From contig NZ_JQBD01000013.1 in the NCBI RefSeq assembly GCF_001437255.1, positions 1 through 35,805 on the forward strand: a DNA stretch of 35,805 nucleotides, given 5' to 3'. This document shows positions 1 through 10,319 of the stretch, piece after piece. The DNA is from Pediococcus damnosus (GTDB lineage: Bacteria > Bacillota > Bacilli > Lactobacillales > Lactobacillaceae). The position numbers and the translations under genes were made by a program. The first letter of the stretch is position 1. Every line of letters starts with the position of its first letter. Below the pieces are notes generated by a model. That model worked only from the letters and a program-made list of their open reading frames with translations. It had not been told where the DNA came from and did not search any database.

Positions 1-303
1 ACGCCTCCGAACTGGGGAAGTCGTTGTCTTTCGATAGTTCGTATGAACGTTGCCATAACAACCTTTGTGTTAAACATAATTAGTTTCAAAACTCGAATCA
101 GTCTGGAAGCAATGGGCTCAGTAGTGTCGTTTTTCTTAACGATTTATCGTTTAGATAAAGGCCGAGCTTAGAGATGTGAATTTCAGCTCTAAGTCGTGCC
201 CACTACGTTCCAGCCCGAATTTCTGGAAGACGAAATCTAAGCTAATTTAATTGTTGTTAACTCTTTTGTACCGAGTAATTAGGTGGAATTTCGTATTTCC
301 ACG
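1..303. other. Structured non-coding stretch, left edge
   Basis: No convincing ORF lies here. Several complementary segments are visible and nest on the plus strand. CTGGAA (103-108) pairs with TTCCAG (208-213), and GTAGTG (121-126) with CACTAC (201-206). Inside these are two hairpins: AACGA/TCGTT (138-151) and CTTAGAG/CTCTAAG (167-193). TTCCAG can instead pair with a second CTGGAA at 223-228, so two folds compete. A small hairpin GTGGAA/TTCCAC follows at 283-302. The region may be a structured RNA or repeat element that continues beyond the left edge. I do not recognise a known RNA family, and the strand is uncertain. Confidence 0.4.
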
Positions 304-326
304 TTTACATAAAAACTTAAAAATAA

Positions 327-374
327 AAAAATAAGAGATTGAGAAAAGTGTTTTTTTCTCAGTCTCTTATTTTT
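327..374. terminator. Bidirectional intrinsic terminator after the LysR gene
   Basis: A stem of about 20 bp with one wobble pair joins AATAAGAGATTGAGAAAA to TTTTCTCAGTCTCTTATT. A-rich and T-rich flanks give a U-tract on both strands. It lies 18 bp past the stop codon of the minus-strand LysR gene and would also end transcription entering from the left. Confidence 0.85.
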
Positions 375-392
375 GTGGAAGTTTAAGTTAAG

Positions 393-1271
393 CTAATTTT
401 TGATGTCCAAACAGATATCCACAACTTTTTGTTGCACGGGCGAAAGAATGTGGTTAGTTCTGTAAGCTAAACTCATATAAAATTCAGGTTGGGGATCATC
501 AAGCAGGTTTAACTGCACAACGTTGGGATTGGTAACGGCGGATTCTGCAAGGAAGCTAATGCCGACATTTTTCTCAACCATCCCTTGAATGACCTGTGGA
601 TCCTCACTTTGATAGGTAATTTTGGGGCGGAAATGATTGGCATGACTCAGCTGTTTTAAAGCTTCCGAATGAACGAAACTGCTCCCAAAAGTAATGAAGT
701 TTAAATCTTGTAAATCACGAAACCAAACATCAGATTGGCTAGCCAAGGGGTTATCCTTACCAACAATAATTTTAAAATTAGTTTTCGCAAACGTCTGACT
801 GAACAAGCGCGCCGAATCAAAGGGCTGAATTGAACCGACCAAGGCCATGTCTAACGTCCCATTTAAAAGGAGCTTCAATAATTCAGCGGATCCGCGCTCG
901 ACTGGAATAATCTGGGTCAACAAATCTTGTTTTGCGAGTTCAGCGGCAATTTGCGGGAAATAGGACTGACTAATTACTGGTGGCAAGCCCAAGACAATTT
1001 TGCCGGTGTTAATGTTTTGAATTTCATTTTTGGCAACCCTAACTTGGTTCAAAATAATACCAGTATGTTCAGCAAGTTGTTGGCCACTTAAGGTAGTTGT
1101 CAATCTATGCTGGCTGGCATCACGCACAAACAGCTGGGTGTTTAACTCAGTTTCCAGACGTTTAATTGCAGTACTAATGGTTGGTTGGCTAACCTTAAAT
1201 TTGGCTGCCACCCGCGAGAAATTCCGTTCTTGGAACATTGCCTGAAAATACTCAAAATCCTTAATATTCAT
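393..1271 (-). CDS. mleR: LysR-family regulator, probable malolactic regulator
   Basis: A 292-residue LysR-type transcriptional regulator. The N-terminal winged helix-turn-helix occupies about residues 1-60 and carries the typical pattern SRVAAKFKVSQPTISTAIKRL followed by LFVRD. The rest is a periplasmic-binding-like effector domain of normal length. A GAGG ribosome site precedes the ATG. The gene sits beside, and on the opposite strand to, the malolactic enzyme, fumarase and malate permease genes, which is the usual position of MleR, the malate-responsive activator of malolactic fermentation. Two small genes separate it from mleA. The family is certain from sequence; the mleR assignment rests on context. 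Confidence 0.78.
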   Translation of the reverse strand: MNIKDFEYFQAMFQERNFSRVAAKFKVSQPTISTAIKRLETELNTQLFVRDASQHRLTTTLSGQQLAEHTGIILNQVRVAKNEIQNINTGKIVLGLPPVISQSYFPQIAAELAKQDLLTQIIPVERGSAELLKLLLNGTLDMALVGSIQPFDSARLFSQTFAKTNFKIIVGKDNPLASQSDVWFRDLQDLNFITFGSSFVHSEALKQLSHANHFRPKITYQSEDPQVIQGMVEKNVGISFLAESAVTNPNVVQLNLLDDPQPEFYMSLAYRTNHILSPVQQKVVDICLDIKN

Positions 1272-1315
1272 TAGTTGCCTCAGTCTGGTTAATTTTTAAA
1301 ATGACTCGAATTTTA

Positions 1316-1720
1316 TTAAACGCCCAACTTTTCTTTTAAGGCAGTTGTCATCGTTTCTGAAAAGTTAATCGCTTGTTCACGGCCTAATTCGTTTAGATAA
1401 CTGGGAATGGTGATCGTCTTTTTTACGGTTCGGTTGTCCGAGAGTTTTCGATATTTTGCGAGATCAATATCTACATAGGTGACGATTGTATGTTCGGGAT
1501 GTTTAATATCAAAACTGGGTTCAGGGATGGAAAGGCCCGCATCTTGACGGGCCACACCTTCTTCGGATAAGGCATCTCGCGCCATTTCGATTGCTTCTGA
1601 TAACGTTGCTCCGCTGGTATCACTATCGAAATCTACGATATGGGCTAGATAAAGGTCAGGTTTATCGCGATTAATAATTACCGGATAAGCCGCTCTAAAA
1701 TTTTTATATTGTTTTTGCAT
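1316..1720 (-). CDS. Orphan HicB-like antitoxin-type protein
   Basis: A 134-residue protein with a HicB layout. The N-terminal degraded RNase H-like fold (about residues 8-60) contains YPVIINRD, DLYLAHIVDFD and the TLSEAIEMARDAL helix. The C-terminal segment (about 95-134, NRTVKKTITIPSYLNELGRE) looks like a ribbon-helix-helix DNA-binding domain. The ATG at 1720 is preferred: the upstream GTG at 1738 overlaps the GAGGGA ribosome site. HicB normally pairs with the small toxin HicA, but no HicA ORF is adjacent, so it may act as a stand-alone regulator. It follows the PspC gene directly and is probably translated from the same message. Confidence 0.75.
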   Translation of the reverse strand: MQKQYKNFRAAYPVIINRDKPDLYLAHIVDFDSDTSGATLSEAIEMARDALSEEGVARQDAGLSIPEPSFDIKHPEHTIVTYVDIDLAKYRKLSDNRTVKKTITIPSYLNELGREQAINFSETMTTALKEKLGV

Positions 1721-1738
1721 GATTAGCTTTTCCCTCAC

Positions 1739-1927
1739 TCACTTGTTTTTTTCTGGCATTACATTTGCTGCCACAATGTACAAAATGATACATGGAAAAA
1801 ATCCAGGAATTGAAATTGCCGCGTAAATTATCCGTAACAACGCCTTATCAACACCCAAGTATTCCGCAAAGCCGCCAATGACACCCGAAATTACCTTGTC
1901 TGATGATTTTGTTAATTTTTTATTCAT
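1739..1927 (-). CDS. PspC-domain small membrane protein
   Basis: A 62-residue PspC-domain protein. The first half, with KVISGVIGGFAEYLGVDKALLRIIY, matches the PspC signature, and a single hydrophobic helix (about residues 35-56) should anchor it in the membrane. PspC-like proteins are linked to envelope stress, but the role of the short lactobacillar forms is unclear. The start has a good AGAGGA site 6 bases upstream. Its stop codon sits at the ribosome site of the HicB-like gene, so the two form a bicistronic unit divergent from the malolactic operon. Confidence 0.85.
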   Translation of the reverse strand: MNKKLTKSSDKVISGVIGGFAEYLGVDKALLRIIYAAISIPGFFPCIILYIVAANVMPEKNK

Positions 1928-2115
1928 GATATTCCTCTTTTCCGTTATTCATAAATTTTCCTCTAAGTTTACAAAACTTTCTTGATACTTTTATTATAAC
2001 TTTTTGGACTATTAAATCCCATTAAAAAGTGCTAAAAATAGGACACCAGATAATCCCTTGAAAACACAGAGTTTCTGGAACCAGTTATTACCTTTTTTAA
2101 TACTTTCTTAAACGT

Positions 2116-2145
2116 TTGACTATAGTTTTTTTGACCGCGTATACT
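2116..2145 (+). promoter_or_regulatory. Promoter of the malolactic operon
   Basis: A -35 box TTGACT at 2116-2121 and a -10 box TATACT at 2140-2145 are separated by 18 bases, 42 bases before the mleA start codon. The approximately 170 bp upstream, shared with the divergent PspC gene, is where a LysR activator would bind, but I cannot identify the site confidently. Confidence 0.65.
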
Positions 2146-2187
2146 GGCGCTGTTGATTAGAAAAGAAAGTAATTGGAGGCTATAAAT

Positions 2188-3816
2188 ATGGCAAAAAGTC
2201 CAGTAGAAATTTTGAACGATCCATTTTTAAATAAGGGGACCGCATTTACAAAAGAAGAGCGTCAATCACTTGGTTTGGTTGGGTTATTACCACCTTACGT
2301 CCAAACATTAGATGAACAAGCTGCGCAAACGTATGCGCAAGTCGAATCAAAAACAAGTAGTTTAGAAAAACGAATTTTCTTAATGGAAATCTTTAATGAA
2401 AATCGCGTATTATTCTATAAATTATTTAGCCAGCACGTAGTTGAATTCATGCCAATCGTGTATGATCCAACCATTGCCGACACAATTGAAAACTATAGTG
2501 AGCTGTTTGTTCAGCCCCAAAATGCAACATTCTTATCAATTGATGATCCAGACAGCATGAAGGATTCTTTGAAAAACGCTGCTGATGGTCGCGATATTCG
2601 TTTGATCGTGGTCACAGATGCGGAAGGAATTCTAGGAATTGGTGACTGGGGCACAAATGGTGTCGACATCTCTGTTGGAAAACTAATGGTTTATACAGCG
2701 GCTGCCGGAATCGATCCTAGCCAGGTTATGCCAGTTGCTTTAGATACTGGAACAAATAATCAAGATTTGTTAAAAGATCCAATGTACCTTGGCAATCGTC
2801 ACGAACGCGTAACTGGTGATCGTTACTACAAATTTGTGGATCAGTTTGTAAACACGGCTGAAGATCTTTTTCCAAAACTTTATCTCCATTTTGAAGATTT
2901 TGGTCGGGATAATGCTGCTAATATCTTAAATACGTACAAAGACAAAATCACGACATTTAATGATGACATCCAGGGAACTGGAATTATTGTTTTGGCTGGG
3001 ATTTTGGGTGCTTTGAATATTTCTAAACAAAAAATGACGGATCAAGTTTATCTTTCATTTGGTGCTGGAACTGCTGGCGCTGGAATCACGAAACGGATTT
3101 ATGATGAATTCTTGCAACAAGGCTTATCTGCAGATGAAGCAAAGAAACACTTCTATTTGGTTGATAAACAAGGCTTGTTGTTTGATGATGACAAGACGTT
3201 GACACCAGAACAAAAGCCATTTGCACGTTCTCGTTCTGAATTTGCCAATGCCGATGATTTAACAACTTTAGAAGCGGCTGTAAAGGCAATTCACCCAACG
3301 ATTTTGGTGGGAACTTCAACTCAACCAGGAACGTTCACAGAATCAATTGTGAAAGAAATGGCTGCTCATACTGACCGCCCAATTATTTTCCCGTTATCAA
3401 ATCCAACTAAATTAGCAGAAGCTAAAGCTGAAGATTTGATTAAATGGTCTGATGGGAAGGCTTTAGTAGCAACAGGAATTCCAGCAGATGACGTTGAATA
3501 CAATGGCGTCACTTACCAAATTGGTCAGGCTAACAATGCGTTAGTTTATCCCGGTTTAGGATTAGGTGTGATTGCTTCCACTGCTAAAGTTTTAAATGAT
3601 GAAATGATTTCAAAGGCTGCCCATTCATTAGGTGGAATTGTGGATGGTAACAAGGCTGGTGCTGCTGTATTACCACCAGTTTCAAAGCTCGATCAATTCT
3701 CATACACGGTGGCAAAGGCTGCAGCGCAGAGTGCGGTTGATCAAAAATTGAATCAGGAACCAATTTCAGATGTTGATAAGGCAATTACCGATATGAAGTG
3801 GGAACCAAAGTATTAG
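2188..3816 (+). CDS. mleA: Malolactic enzyme
   Basis: A 542-residue protein of the malic enzyme family, close to the roughly 540 residues usual for malolactic enzymes. These convert L-malate directly to L-lactate and CO2 using bound NAD and Mn2+. The N-terminal malic domain includes [16 protein letters not shown], and the metal-binding region reads [14 protein letters not shown] followed by [19 protein letters not shown]. The NAD-binding domain has [10 protein letters not shown] and ends with SNPTKLAEA. The ATG at 2188 is chosen over an in-frame TTG at 2173 because that TTG is part of the TTGGAGG ribosome site. It is first in a unit with fumarase and the AEC permease. A plain NAD-malic enzyme is the alternative, less likely given the context and overall similarity. 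Confidence 0.93.
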   Translation: MAKSPVEILNDPFLNKGTAFTKEERQSLGLVGLLPPYVQTLDEQAAQTYAQVESKTSSLEKRIFLMEIFNENRVLFYKLFSQHVVEFMPIVYDPTIADTIENYSELFVQPQNATFLSIDDPDSMKDSLKNAADGRDIRLIVVTDAEGILGIGDWGTNGVDISVGKLMVYTAAAGIDPSQVMPVALDTGTNNQDLLKDPMYLGNRHERVTGDRYYKFVDQFVNTAEDLFPKLYLHFEDFGRDNAANILNTYKDKITTFNDDIQGTGIIVLAGILGALNISKQKMTDQVYLSFGAGTAGAGITKRIYDEFLQQGLSADEAKKHFYLVDKQGLLFDDDKTLTPEQKPFARSRSEFANADDLTTLEAAVKAIHPTILVGTSTQPGTFTESIVKEMAAHTDRPIIFPLSNPTKLAEAKAEDLIKWSDGKALVATGIPADDVEYNGVTYQIGQANNALVYPGLGLGVIASTAKVLNDEMISKAAHSLGGIVDGNKAGAAVLPPVSKLDQFSYTVAKAAAQSAVDQKLNQEPISDVDKAITDMKWEPKY

Positions 3817-3899
3817 GATGTTTTCGAAAGTGAGTAAGAGATAGTACATGAGCTATTTTATGGCTGGCAACCTAGAATAGGATGTGGGAGGCTACAATC

Positions 3900-5282
3900 A
3901 TGTCAGATTATCGGATAGAGGAAGATGCTTTAGGACCAGTCAAAATCCCAGCGGATGCGCTGTGGGGCGCACAAACTCAAAGAAGTTTACAAAACTTTTC
4001 TACCGGCGAAAAAATGCCACTGGTGCTAATTAAAGTCATGCTTCAATTAAAAAAAGCGGCGGCACTAGCTAACCAAGATGAGAAAGCAATTTCTGCAGAA
4101 AAGGCCAGTTTAATCGTTGCGGCAGTTAATCAATTGCTTAGTTTAGATGATGTTCAATTAAGAAAAGATTTTCCATTGGTTGTTTACCAAACTGGCTCAG
4201 GCACACAAACTAACATGAATGTGAACGAGGTTGTGGCCAATGTGGCCAAGAAGCTTAATTCGAAAGTTGAGATTTTACCAAATGATGATGTTAATCATAG
4301 TCAGAGTTCGAATGACATTTTTCCAACGGCCATGAATATTACCGCAGCCCTTGCTGTTGAAAAATTGGAAGTTGCAGTACAGCATCTGATTGACAAATTG
4401 GACGAAAAGCAAAAAGAATTTTGGCGAGTGGTAAAAATTGGTCGAACTCATTTACAGGATGCAACGCCCATAACTTTTGGCCAAGAAATTAGTGGTTGGA
4501 AGAGTACATTAGAACATGATCTCGGCTACTTGAAAGAATTGAACGGCACGCTGAATGAACTAGCGGTTGGTGGGACAGCGGTTGGCACCGGATTAAATGC
4601 GGTTCCTCACTTTGCAGAAACAATTGCTCAAAAAATGAGTGACATTTATGGAATTAAATTTACGGCCGATTCAAATAAGTTTTATGAATTGGCTGCTCAC
4701 TCTGGGTTAAACGTTGTTCACGGGGCTATGAAAACTTTAGCAAGTGATTTAATAAAAATTGCTAATGATGTGCGTTTCTTAGCTAGTGGACCACGTGCCG
4801 GCTATGGCGAAATAAACATTCCTGCCAATGAACCAGGATCCTCAATTATGCCTGGAAAAGTTAATCCAACTCAGGCTGAAGCAATCACAATGGCTGCGGT
4901 TAGGGTAATTGGCAATGATGTCGTAATTTCGCTTTCTGCCAGTCAAGGAAATTTTGAAATGAACGTCTACAAACCAGTTATCATCAGTACTTTTCTTGAA
5001 TCTGCCGAACTTTTAACCGGAACAATCAGTAATTTTACTGATTTAATGATTGCTGGTTTGACTGTTAATCAAGACCGCATGAAAGAACTGGTTGATCGAT
5101 CCTTGATGATTGTGACTGCCCTATCTCCACACATTGGATATCATGCCAGTGCTAAGATTGCACAACAAGCTCAAAAAGATGGCGTTACTTTACATCAGGC
5201 CGCAATTCAGTCTGGAAAAGTCACGAATGCCCAGTATGATCAGTGGGTTGATCCGATGAAAATGACTGGAATTGACGGTTAA
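3900..5282 (+). CDS. fumC: Class II fumarate hydratase
   Basis: A 460-residue fumarase that interconverts fumarate and L-malate. It carries the aspartase/fumarase signature GSSIMPGKVNPTQ, the substrate-binding TGSGTQTNMN segment and NDDVNHSQSSND. The length matches the FumC class. The ATG at 3900 is preferred because an in-frame ATG at 3882 begins just before the GGGAGG ribosome site. It lies 83 bp after mleA and 69 bp before the malate permease, with no clear terminator between, so all three are probably co-transcribed. Aspartase is an alternative for this superfamily, but the sequence pattern is that of FumC. Confidence 0.93.
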   Translation: MSDYRIEEDALGPVKIPADALWGAQTQRSLQNFSTGEKMPLVLIKVMLQLKKAAALANQDEKAISAEKASLIVAAVNQLLSLDDVQLRKDFPLVVYQTGSGTQTNMNVNEVVANVAKKLNSKVEILPNDDVNHSQSSNDIFPTAMNITAALAVEKLEVAVQHLIDKLDEKQKEFWRVVKIGRTHLQDATPITFGQEISGWKSTLEHDLGYLKELNGTLNELAVGGTAVGTGLNAVPHFAETIAQKMSDIYGIKFTADSNKFYELAAHSGLNVVHGAMKTLASDLIKIANDVRFLASGPRAGYGEINIPANEPGSSIMPGKVNPTQAEAITMAAVRVIGNDVVISLSASQGNFEMNVYKPVIISTFLESAELLTGTISNFTDLMIAGLTVNQDRMKELVDRSLMIVTALSPHIGYHASAKIAQQAQKDGVTLHQAAIQSGKVTNAQYDQWVDPMKMTGIDG

Positions 5283-5351
5283 TAAAAATAAGTTATCTAT
5301 GTTTTAAAAAATTTAAGTTTTAAAAAATTATCGAGTGGAAGAAGGATTATC

Positions 5352-6317
5352 ATGGCTTTTATAACTTCTGTTGAAAGTGTTGTCACAATTCTGTTGATGA
5401 TGGCGTTAGGTTATGCGCTTCGTCGAATGGGTTGGTTTGATGATAACTTTAGTGGCAGTATTTCCAAACTAATTATGAATGTTGCTCTACCTGCTTCAAT
5501 TTTTGTAGCAATTATGAAATATTTAACGTTGCCAAAATTAATCAGTTTATCTAGTGGATTAGTTTATTCATTTGGTGGGGTAATTATTGGGTATATCATT
5601 GCCTGGTTGGCGGTTAAGGTTTTAAAGATTCGTCCAGGTCGACGCGGAATCTTTATGAATACCGTTGTTAATGCCAATACTATTTTTATTGGCTTACCTT
5701 TGAACATTGCGCTCTTTGGATCCGTAAGTTTACCTTACTTCTTGGTTTACTACGTTACCAATACCGTTTCTACTTGGGCATTTGGGGTGTTCTTAATTTC
5801 AAATGATGATCCAACTAAGAAGAAGGGTGAAAAGAGTTCCGGTAACTTTAACTGGAAGAAATTATTGCCACCCCCATTGCTAGGGTTCTTGGTTGCTTTA
5901 GTATGGTTGATTTTGAACTTACCAGTTCCAGCATGGGCTAACAATACGTTGACTTACGTTGGTAATCTGGTTACACCACTATCCTTGATCTACATTGGGA
6001 TTGTGTTAGCAGATGCTGGTTTAAAGAGTATCAATTTTGATAGAGATACAATTTTTGCCTTGCTCGGTCGTTTTGTCTTGTCACCAGTTGTGATTACTTT
6101 ATTGATCATGCTTGGGGCAAAAATGGGCCATGTAATTCCAAAAATGGAAATGCAAACCTTGATTGTGCAAGCTGCTGCGCCCGCATTGGCCGTTATGCCA
6201 ATTTTGGCAAATGAGTCGCATGGTGACGTGAAGTTTGCGACCAACTTAGTCACAACCAGTACGATTCTCTTCATTGTGGTTGTGCCGATTGTCATGACTT
6301 TGATTCAGTTTATTTAA
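5352..6317 (+). CDS. mleP: AEC-family malate permease
   Basis: A 321-residue integral membrane protein of the auxin efflux carrier (AEC) family with about ten hydrophobic segments, a broken central hydrophilic loop (about residues 150-170, SNDDPTKKKGEKSSG) and the conserved C-terminal VQAAAPALAVMPILA region. Members next to malolactic enzymes in Oenococcus and lactobacilli are the malate permease MleP, which supplies malate and helps generate a proton gradient as lactate leaves. The start has a GAAGGA site 7 bases upstream. The family is clear; malate as substrate is inferred from the operon. Confidence 0.87.
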   Translation: MAFITSVESVVTILLMMALGYALRRMGWFDDNFSGSISKLIMNVALPASIFVAIMKYLTLPKLISLSSGLVYSFGGVIIGYIIAWLAVKVLKIRPGRRGIFMNTVVNANTIFIGLPLNIALFGSVSLPYFLVYYVTNTVSTWAFGVFLISNDDPTKKKGEKSSGNFNWKKLLPPPLLGFLVALVWLILNLPVPAWANNTLTYVGNLVTPLSLIYIGIVLADAGLKSINFDRDTIFALLGRFVLSPVVITLLIMLGAKMGHVIPKMEMQTLIVQAAAPALAVMPILANESHGDVKFATNLVTTSTILFIVVVPIVMTLIQFI

Positions 6318-6327
6318 TAGTAGATAA

Positions 6328-6369
6328 AATAGTTTATCAAATGGGTGATTTTTTGGTAAACTATTTTTT
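6328..6369 (+). terminator. Terminator of the malolactic operon
   Basis: The imperfect stem AATAGTTTATCAAA / TTTGGTAAACTATT ends in a T-run, 10 bp after the mleP stop. Confidence 0.8.
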
Positions 6370-6396
6370 GCTAAAGCTAAATTCATGAGTTATAAT
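6368..6396 (+). promoter_or_regulatory. Promoter of a candidate small RNA
   Basis: TTGCTA (6368-6373) and TATAAT (6391-6396) are separated by exactly 17 bases. The promoter starts directly after the mleP terminator and is followed by no ORF, only a strong terminator at 6432-6470. Confidence 0.6.
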
Positions 6397-6402
6397 GAAT
6401 TT

Positions 6403-6470
6403 ACAAAGAAGTGGGAAACAAAAATCACACCAAAGGCCTTAACTATGTGGAGTAGTTAAGGCCTTTTTTT
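6403..6470 (+). ncRNA. Candidate small RNA of about 68 nt
   Basis: A short unit bounded by the promoter at 6368-6396 and a very strong terminator stem (6432-6466) with a T-run. The about 30 nt of unpaired 5' sequence contains GTGGGAAAC and ATCACACC and has no ribosome site plus start codon. The likely product is a free small RNA. No known family is recognised. Confidence 0.45.
6432..6470 (+). terminator. Strong intrinsic terminator
   Basis: A perfect 14-bp stem AAAGGCCTTAACTA / TAGTTAAGGCCTTT with a 7-base loop ends in seven Ts. The T-run exists only on the plus strand. Confidence 0.9.
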
Positions 6471-6479
6471 ACACTTATT

Positions 6480-6710
6480 TGCGTTTAAAATTTAGCTTCG
6501 GCCAAAATTTAAACCAAGCGGGTGGGTCGACGTTGCCTAGAAGTAGTCTTACTTCTGGTCATATCTATTCAACCAGTAGACAAATAACGAATTTAGGATC
6601 GCTACCAGAAGTGATGTTAAGAACGTGGGCAACAAAATTCACACCTCCGACCCATTGCAGAATTTGCTTTGAATCAGTAGGCAACTATTTTAGTATACAG
6701 AAAATAAAAT
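6480..6710. other. Structured intergenic element with competing stems
   Basis: No credible gene is present. TGGGTCG (6523-6529) pairs with CGACCCA (6648-6654). GTTGCC (6532-6537) can pair with either of two GGCAAC copies (6628-6633 or 6680-6685). The segment 6550-6558 can pair with AGAAGTA (6539-6545) or with CCAGAAGT (6605-6612). On the minus strand a TATACT box near 6691-6696 could start an RNA across the element. It may be a structured RNA or a repeat family member; the strand is unknown. Confidence 0.4.
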
Positions 6711-6799
6711 AAAATCCTACAAGAATATTTGGCTAATGTTTGCGTAGAGAAACTGTGATAGACTAGGCGTAAACAATCGATAAATTGAGGCAAAGAGAA

Positions 6800-7648
6800 T
6801 TGATTACAATTGGTTTAACAACGTGGACTGACCATCCCACATTAATTGAAAATGAAGATCGTAAAGTTACGCTGCAAGAATATGCAGGCTTTTTTCCAGT
6901 GGTCGAAGTGGATACCTCATTTTATGGAATTCCAAAACTGAGTACAATCGCTAACTGGCAAAAATCGGTTCCAGAAAAATTTCAATTTATTTTGAAGGCC
7001 AATCAATTGATGACGTTGCATGATGGCGTGAGTGCTAATGATTATCTAAGTGACGATCATCGATTAGCATTTACAGAGTTTCGCAAAATGGTCCGGCCAT
7101 TAGTTGAGGCGCAACAACTTAAAACGATCTTGTTCCAGTTTCCACCGTATTTTAATTGTGAAACAGCTAATATTCGCTACTTATGGGATATCCGCGAACT
7201 GATGGGCGATTTACCAATTTCTGTAGAGTTTCGTAATCGCAGTTGGTATGATCCAGCGGTCCAAGAAGAAACGATGCTGTATCTGAAAAAATTGGAAATG
7301 AGTCATGTAAGTGTGGACGAACCGAGTTCAGTTCCAAACGGCGTTCCGTTGATTAAAACGGTAACTAATTCTCATTTGGCAGTTTTACGATTACATGGTA
7401 AAAATGCTGAAGGTTGGGCCAAACAAGGACAAAACTGGCGGAAAACACGTACTTTGTATCGTTATTCCGAAACTGAGCTGCAAAATTTTGCGACCCTTGT
7501 GCGCCAAATGCAGGGAAAAGCGGATGAAGTTTGTGTTATTTTTAATAATAATAGTGGCCATGACGCTGCAGATAATGCGTTGCGTTTGAAAAAAATTCTA
7601 AATATTAGTTTTAACGGTTTAGGTCCCTTACAACTTGATCTATTTTAA
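6800..7648 (+). CDS. DUF72 (YecE-like) family protein
   Basis: A 282-residue DUF72 protein with a TIM-barrel-like fold. Characteristic pieces are VEVDTSFYGIP near the start, FILKANQ, QFPPYF, SVEFRNRSWYD and the late VCVIFNNNSGHDAADNA region. The biochemical role of the family is unsettled. The TTG at 6800 is preferred because TGAGG lies 9 bases upstream; the alternative in-frame TTG at 6785 overlaps that site. The gene stands alone between the intergenic element at 6480-6710 and the metG leader. Confidence 0.88.
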   Translation: MITIGLTTWTDHPTLIENEDRKVTLQEYAGFFPVVEVDTSFYGIPKLSTIANWQKSVPEKFQFILKANQLMTLHDGVSANDYLSDDHRLAFTEFRKMVRPLVEAQQLKTILFQFPPYFNCETANIRYLWDIRELMGDLPISVEFRNRSWYDPAVQEETMLYLKKLEMSHVSVDEPSSVPNGVPLIKTVTNSHLAVLRLHGKNAEGWAKQGQNWRKTRTLYRYSETELQNFATLVRQMQGKADEVCVIFNNNSGHDAADNALRLKKILNISFNGLGPLQLDLF

Positions 7649-7663
7649 GACCCAAATCAGAAC

Positions 7664-7700
7664 GAAACGGGCTTGGCCACGCGTTTCTTTGTGATATACT
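7664..7700 (+). promoter_or_regulatory. Weak hairpin and promoter before metG
   Basis: A GAAACG/CGTTTC hairpin (7664-7687) may end DUF72 transcription weakly. A candidate promoter overlaps it: TTGGCC (7673-7678), 16 bases, TATACT (7695-7700). If used, the metG transcript would carry a leader of about 275 nt containing the structured repeat. Confidence 0.5.
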
Positions 7701-7741
7701 TAAAGTTAAAATAACTCAAATATAAATTTAATAAAGCTAGA

Positions 7742-10012
<2,271 letters not shown>

Positions 10013-10020
10013 ATAAGAGA

Positions 10021-10247
10021 GTGTCCTCAAAAGGCGATTGCGACTTGTACTTGCCGATCTTTGGCTTAGTACAATCGACATCGACACGAAAGTTAGCAGC
10101 TTCTGAGCATACTGACGTTGTCCATAGAACTAAAGTTGCTAAAGCAACAAGTTCTCATGGCAGCCTAGATAAGCGAATGATTCGGGTTTGGAATCGTTTG
10201 ATTATCGTAGCTAAGCAGAAGAAGCTGCCTTTTGAGGCACGTTTCAG
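10021..10247 (+). repeat. Structured repeat element, copy B, between metG and tatD
   Basis: About 227 bp bounded by GTGTCCTCAAAAGGC (10021-10035) and its near-complement GCCTTTTGAGGCAC (10227-10240), followed by GTTTCAG. Internal stems are TTGTAC.../GTACAA around 10045-10072, GTTGC/GCAAC inside AGAACT/AGTTCT near 10125-10155, and a 16-bp stem with wobbles near 10168-10206. It is homologous in ends and core hairpin to copy A. An open frame across it has no ribosome site and is not a gene. Confidence 0.7.
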
Positions 10248-10260
10248 AAATGATAAAACT

Positions 10261-10302
10261 AACTCAAGACTAACCGTTTTCCCAGATGTCTTGAGTTATT
10301 TT
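10261..10302 (+). terminator. Terminator-like hairpin before tatD
   Basis: A perfect 10-bp stem AACTCAAGAC / GTCTTGAGTT (10261-10270 and 10288-10297) is followed by a short ATTTTAG tract. It would end metG or the repeat transcript at least partly. The ribosome site of tatD lies just beyond. Confidence 0.55.
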
Positions 10303-10319
10303 AGTAAATTGGAGGAAGC

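Noticed and set aside
6479-6712. Open frame of 77 codons after the small RNA terminator
   Set aside because: It starts at a TTG with no ribosome site and spans a strongly self-complementary element; the composition is not protein-like.
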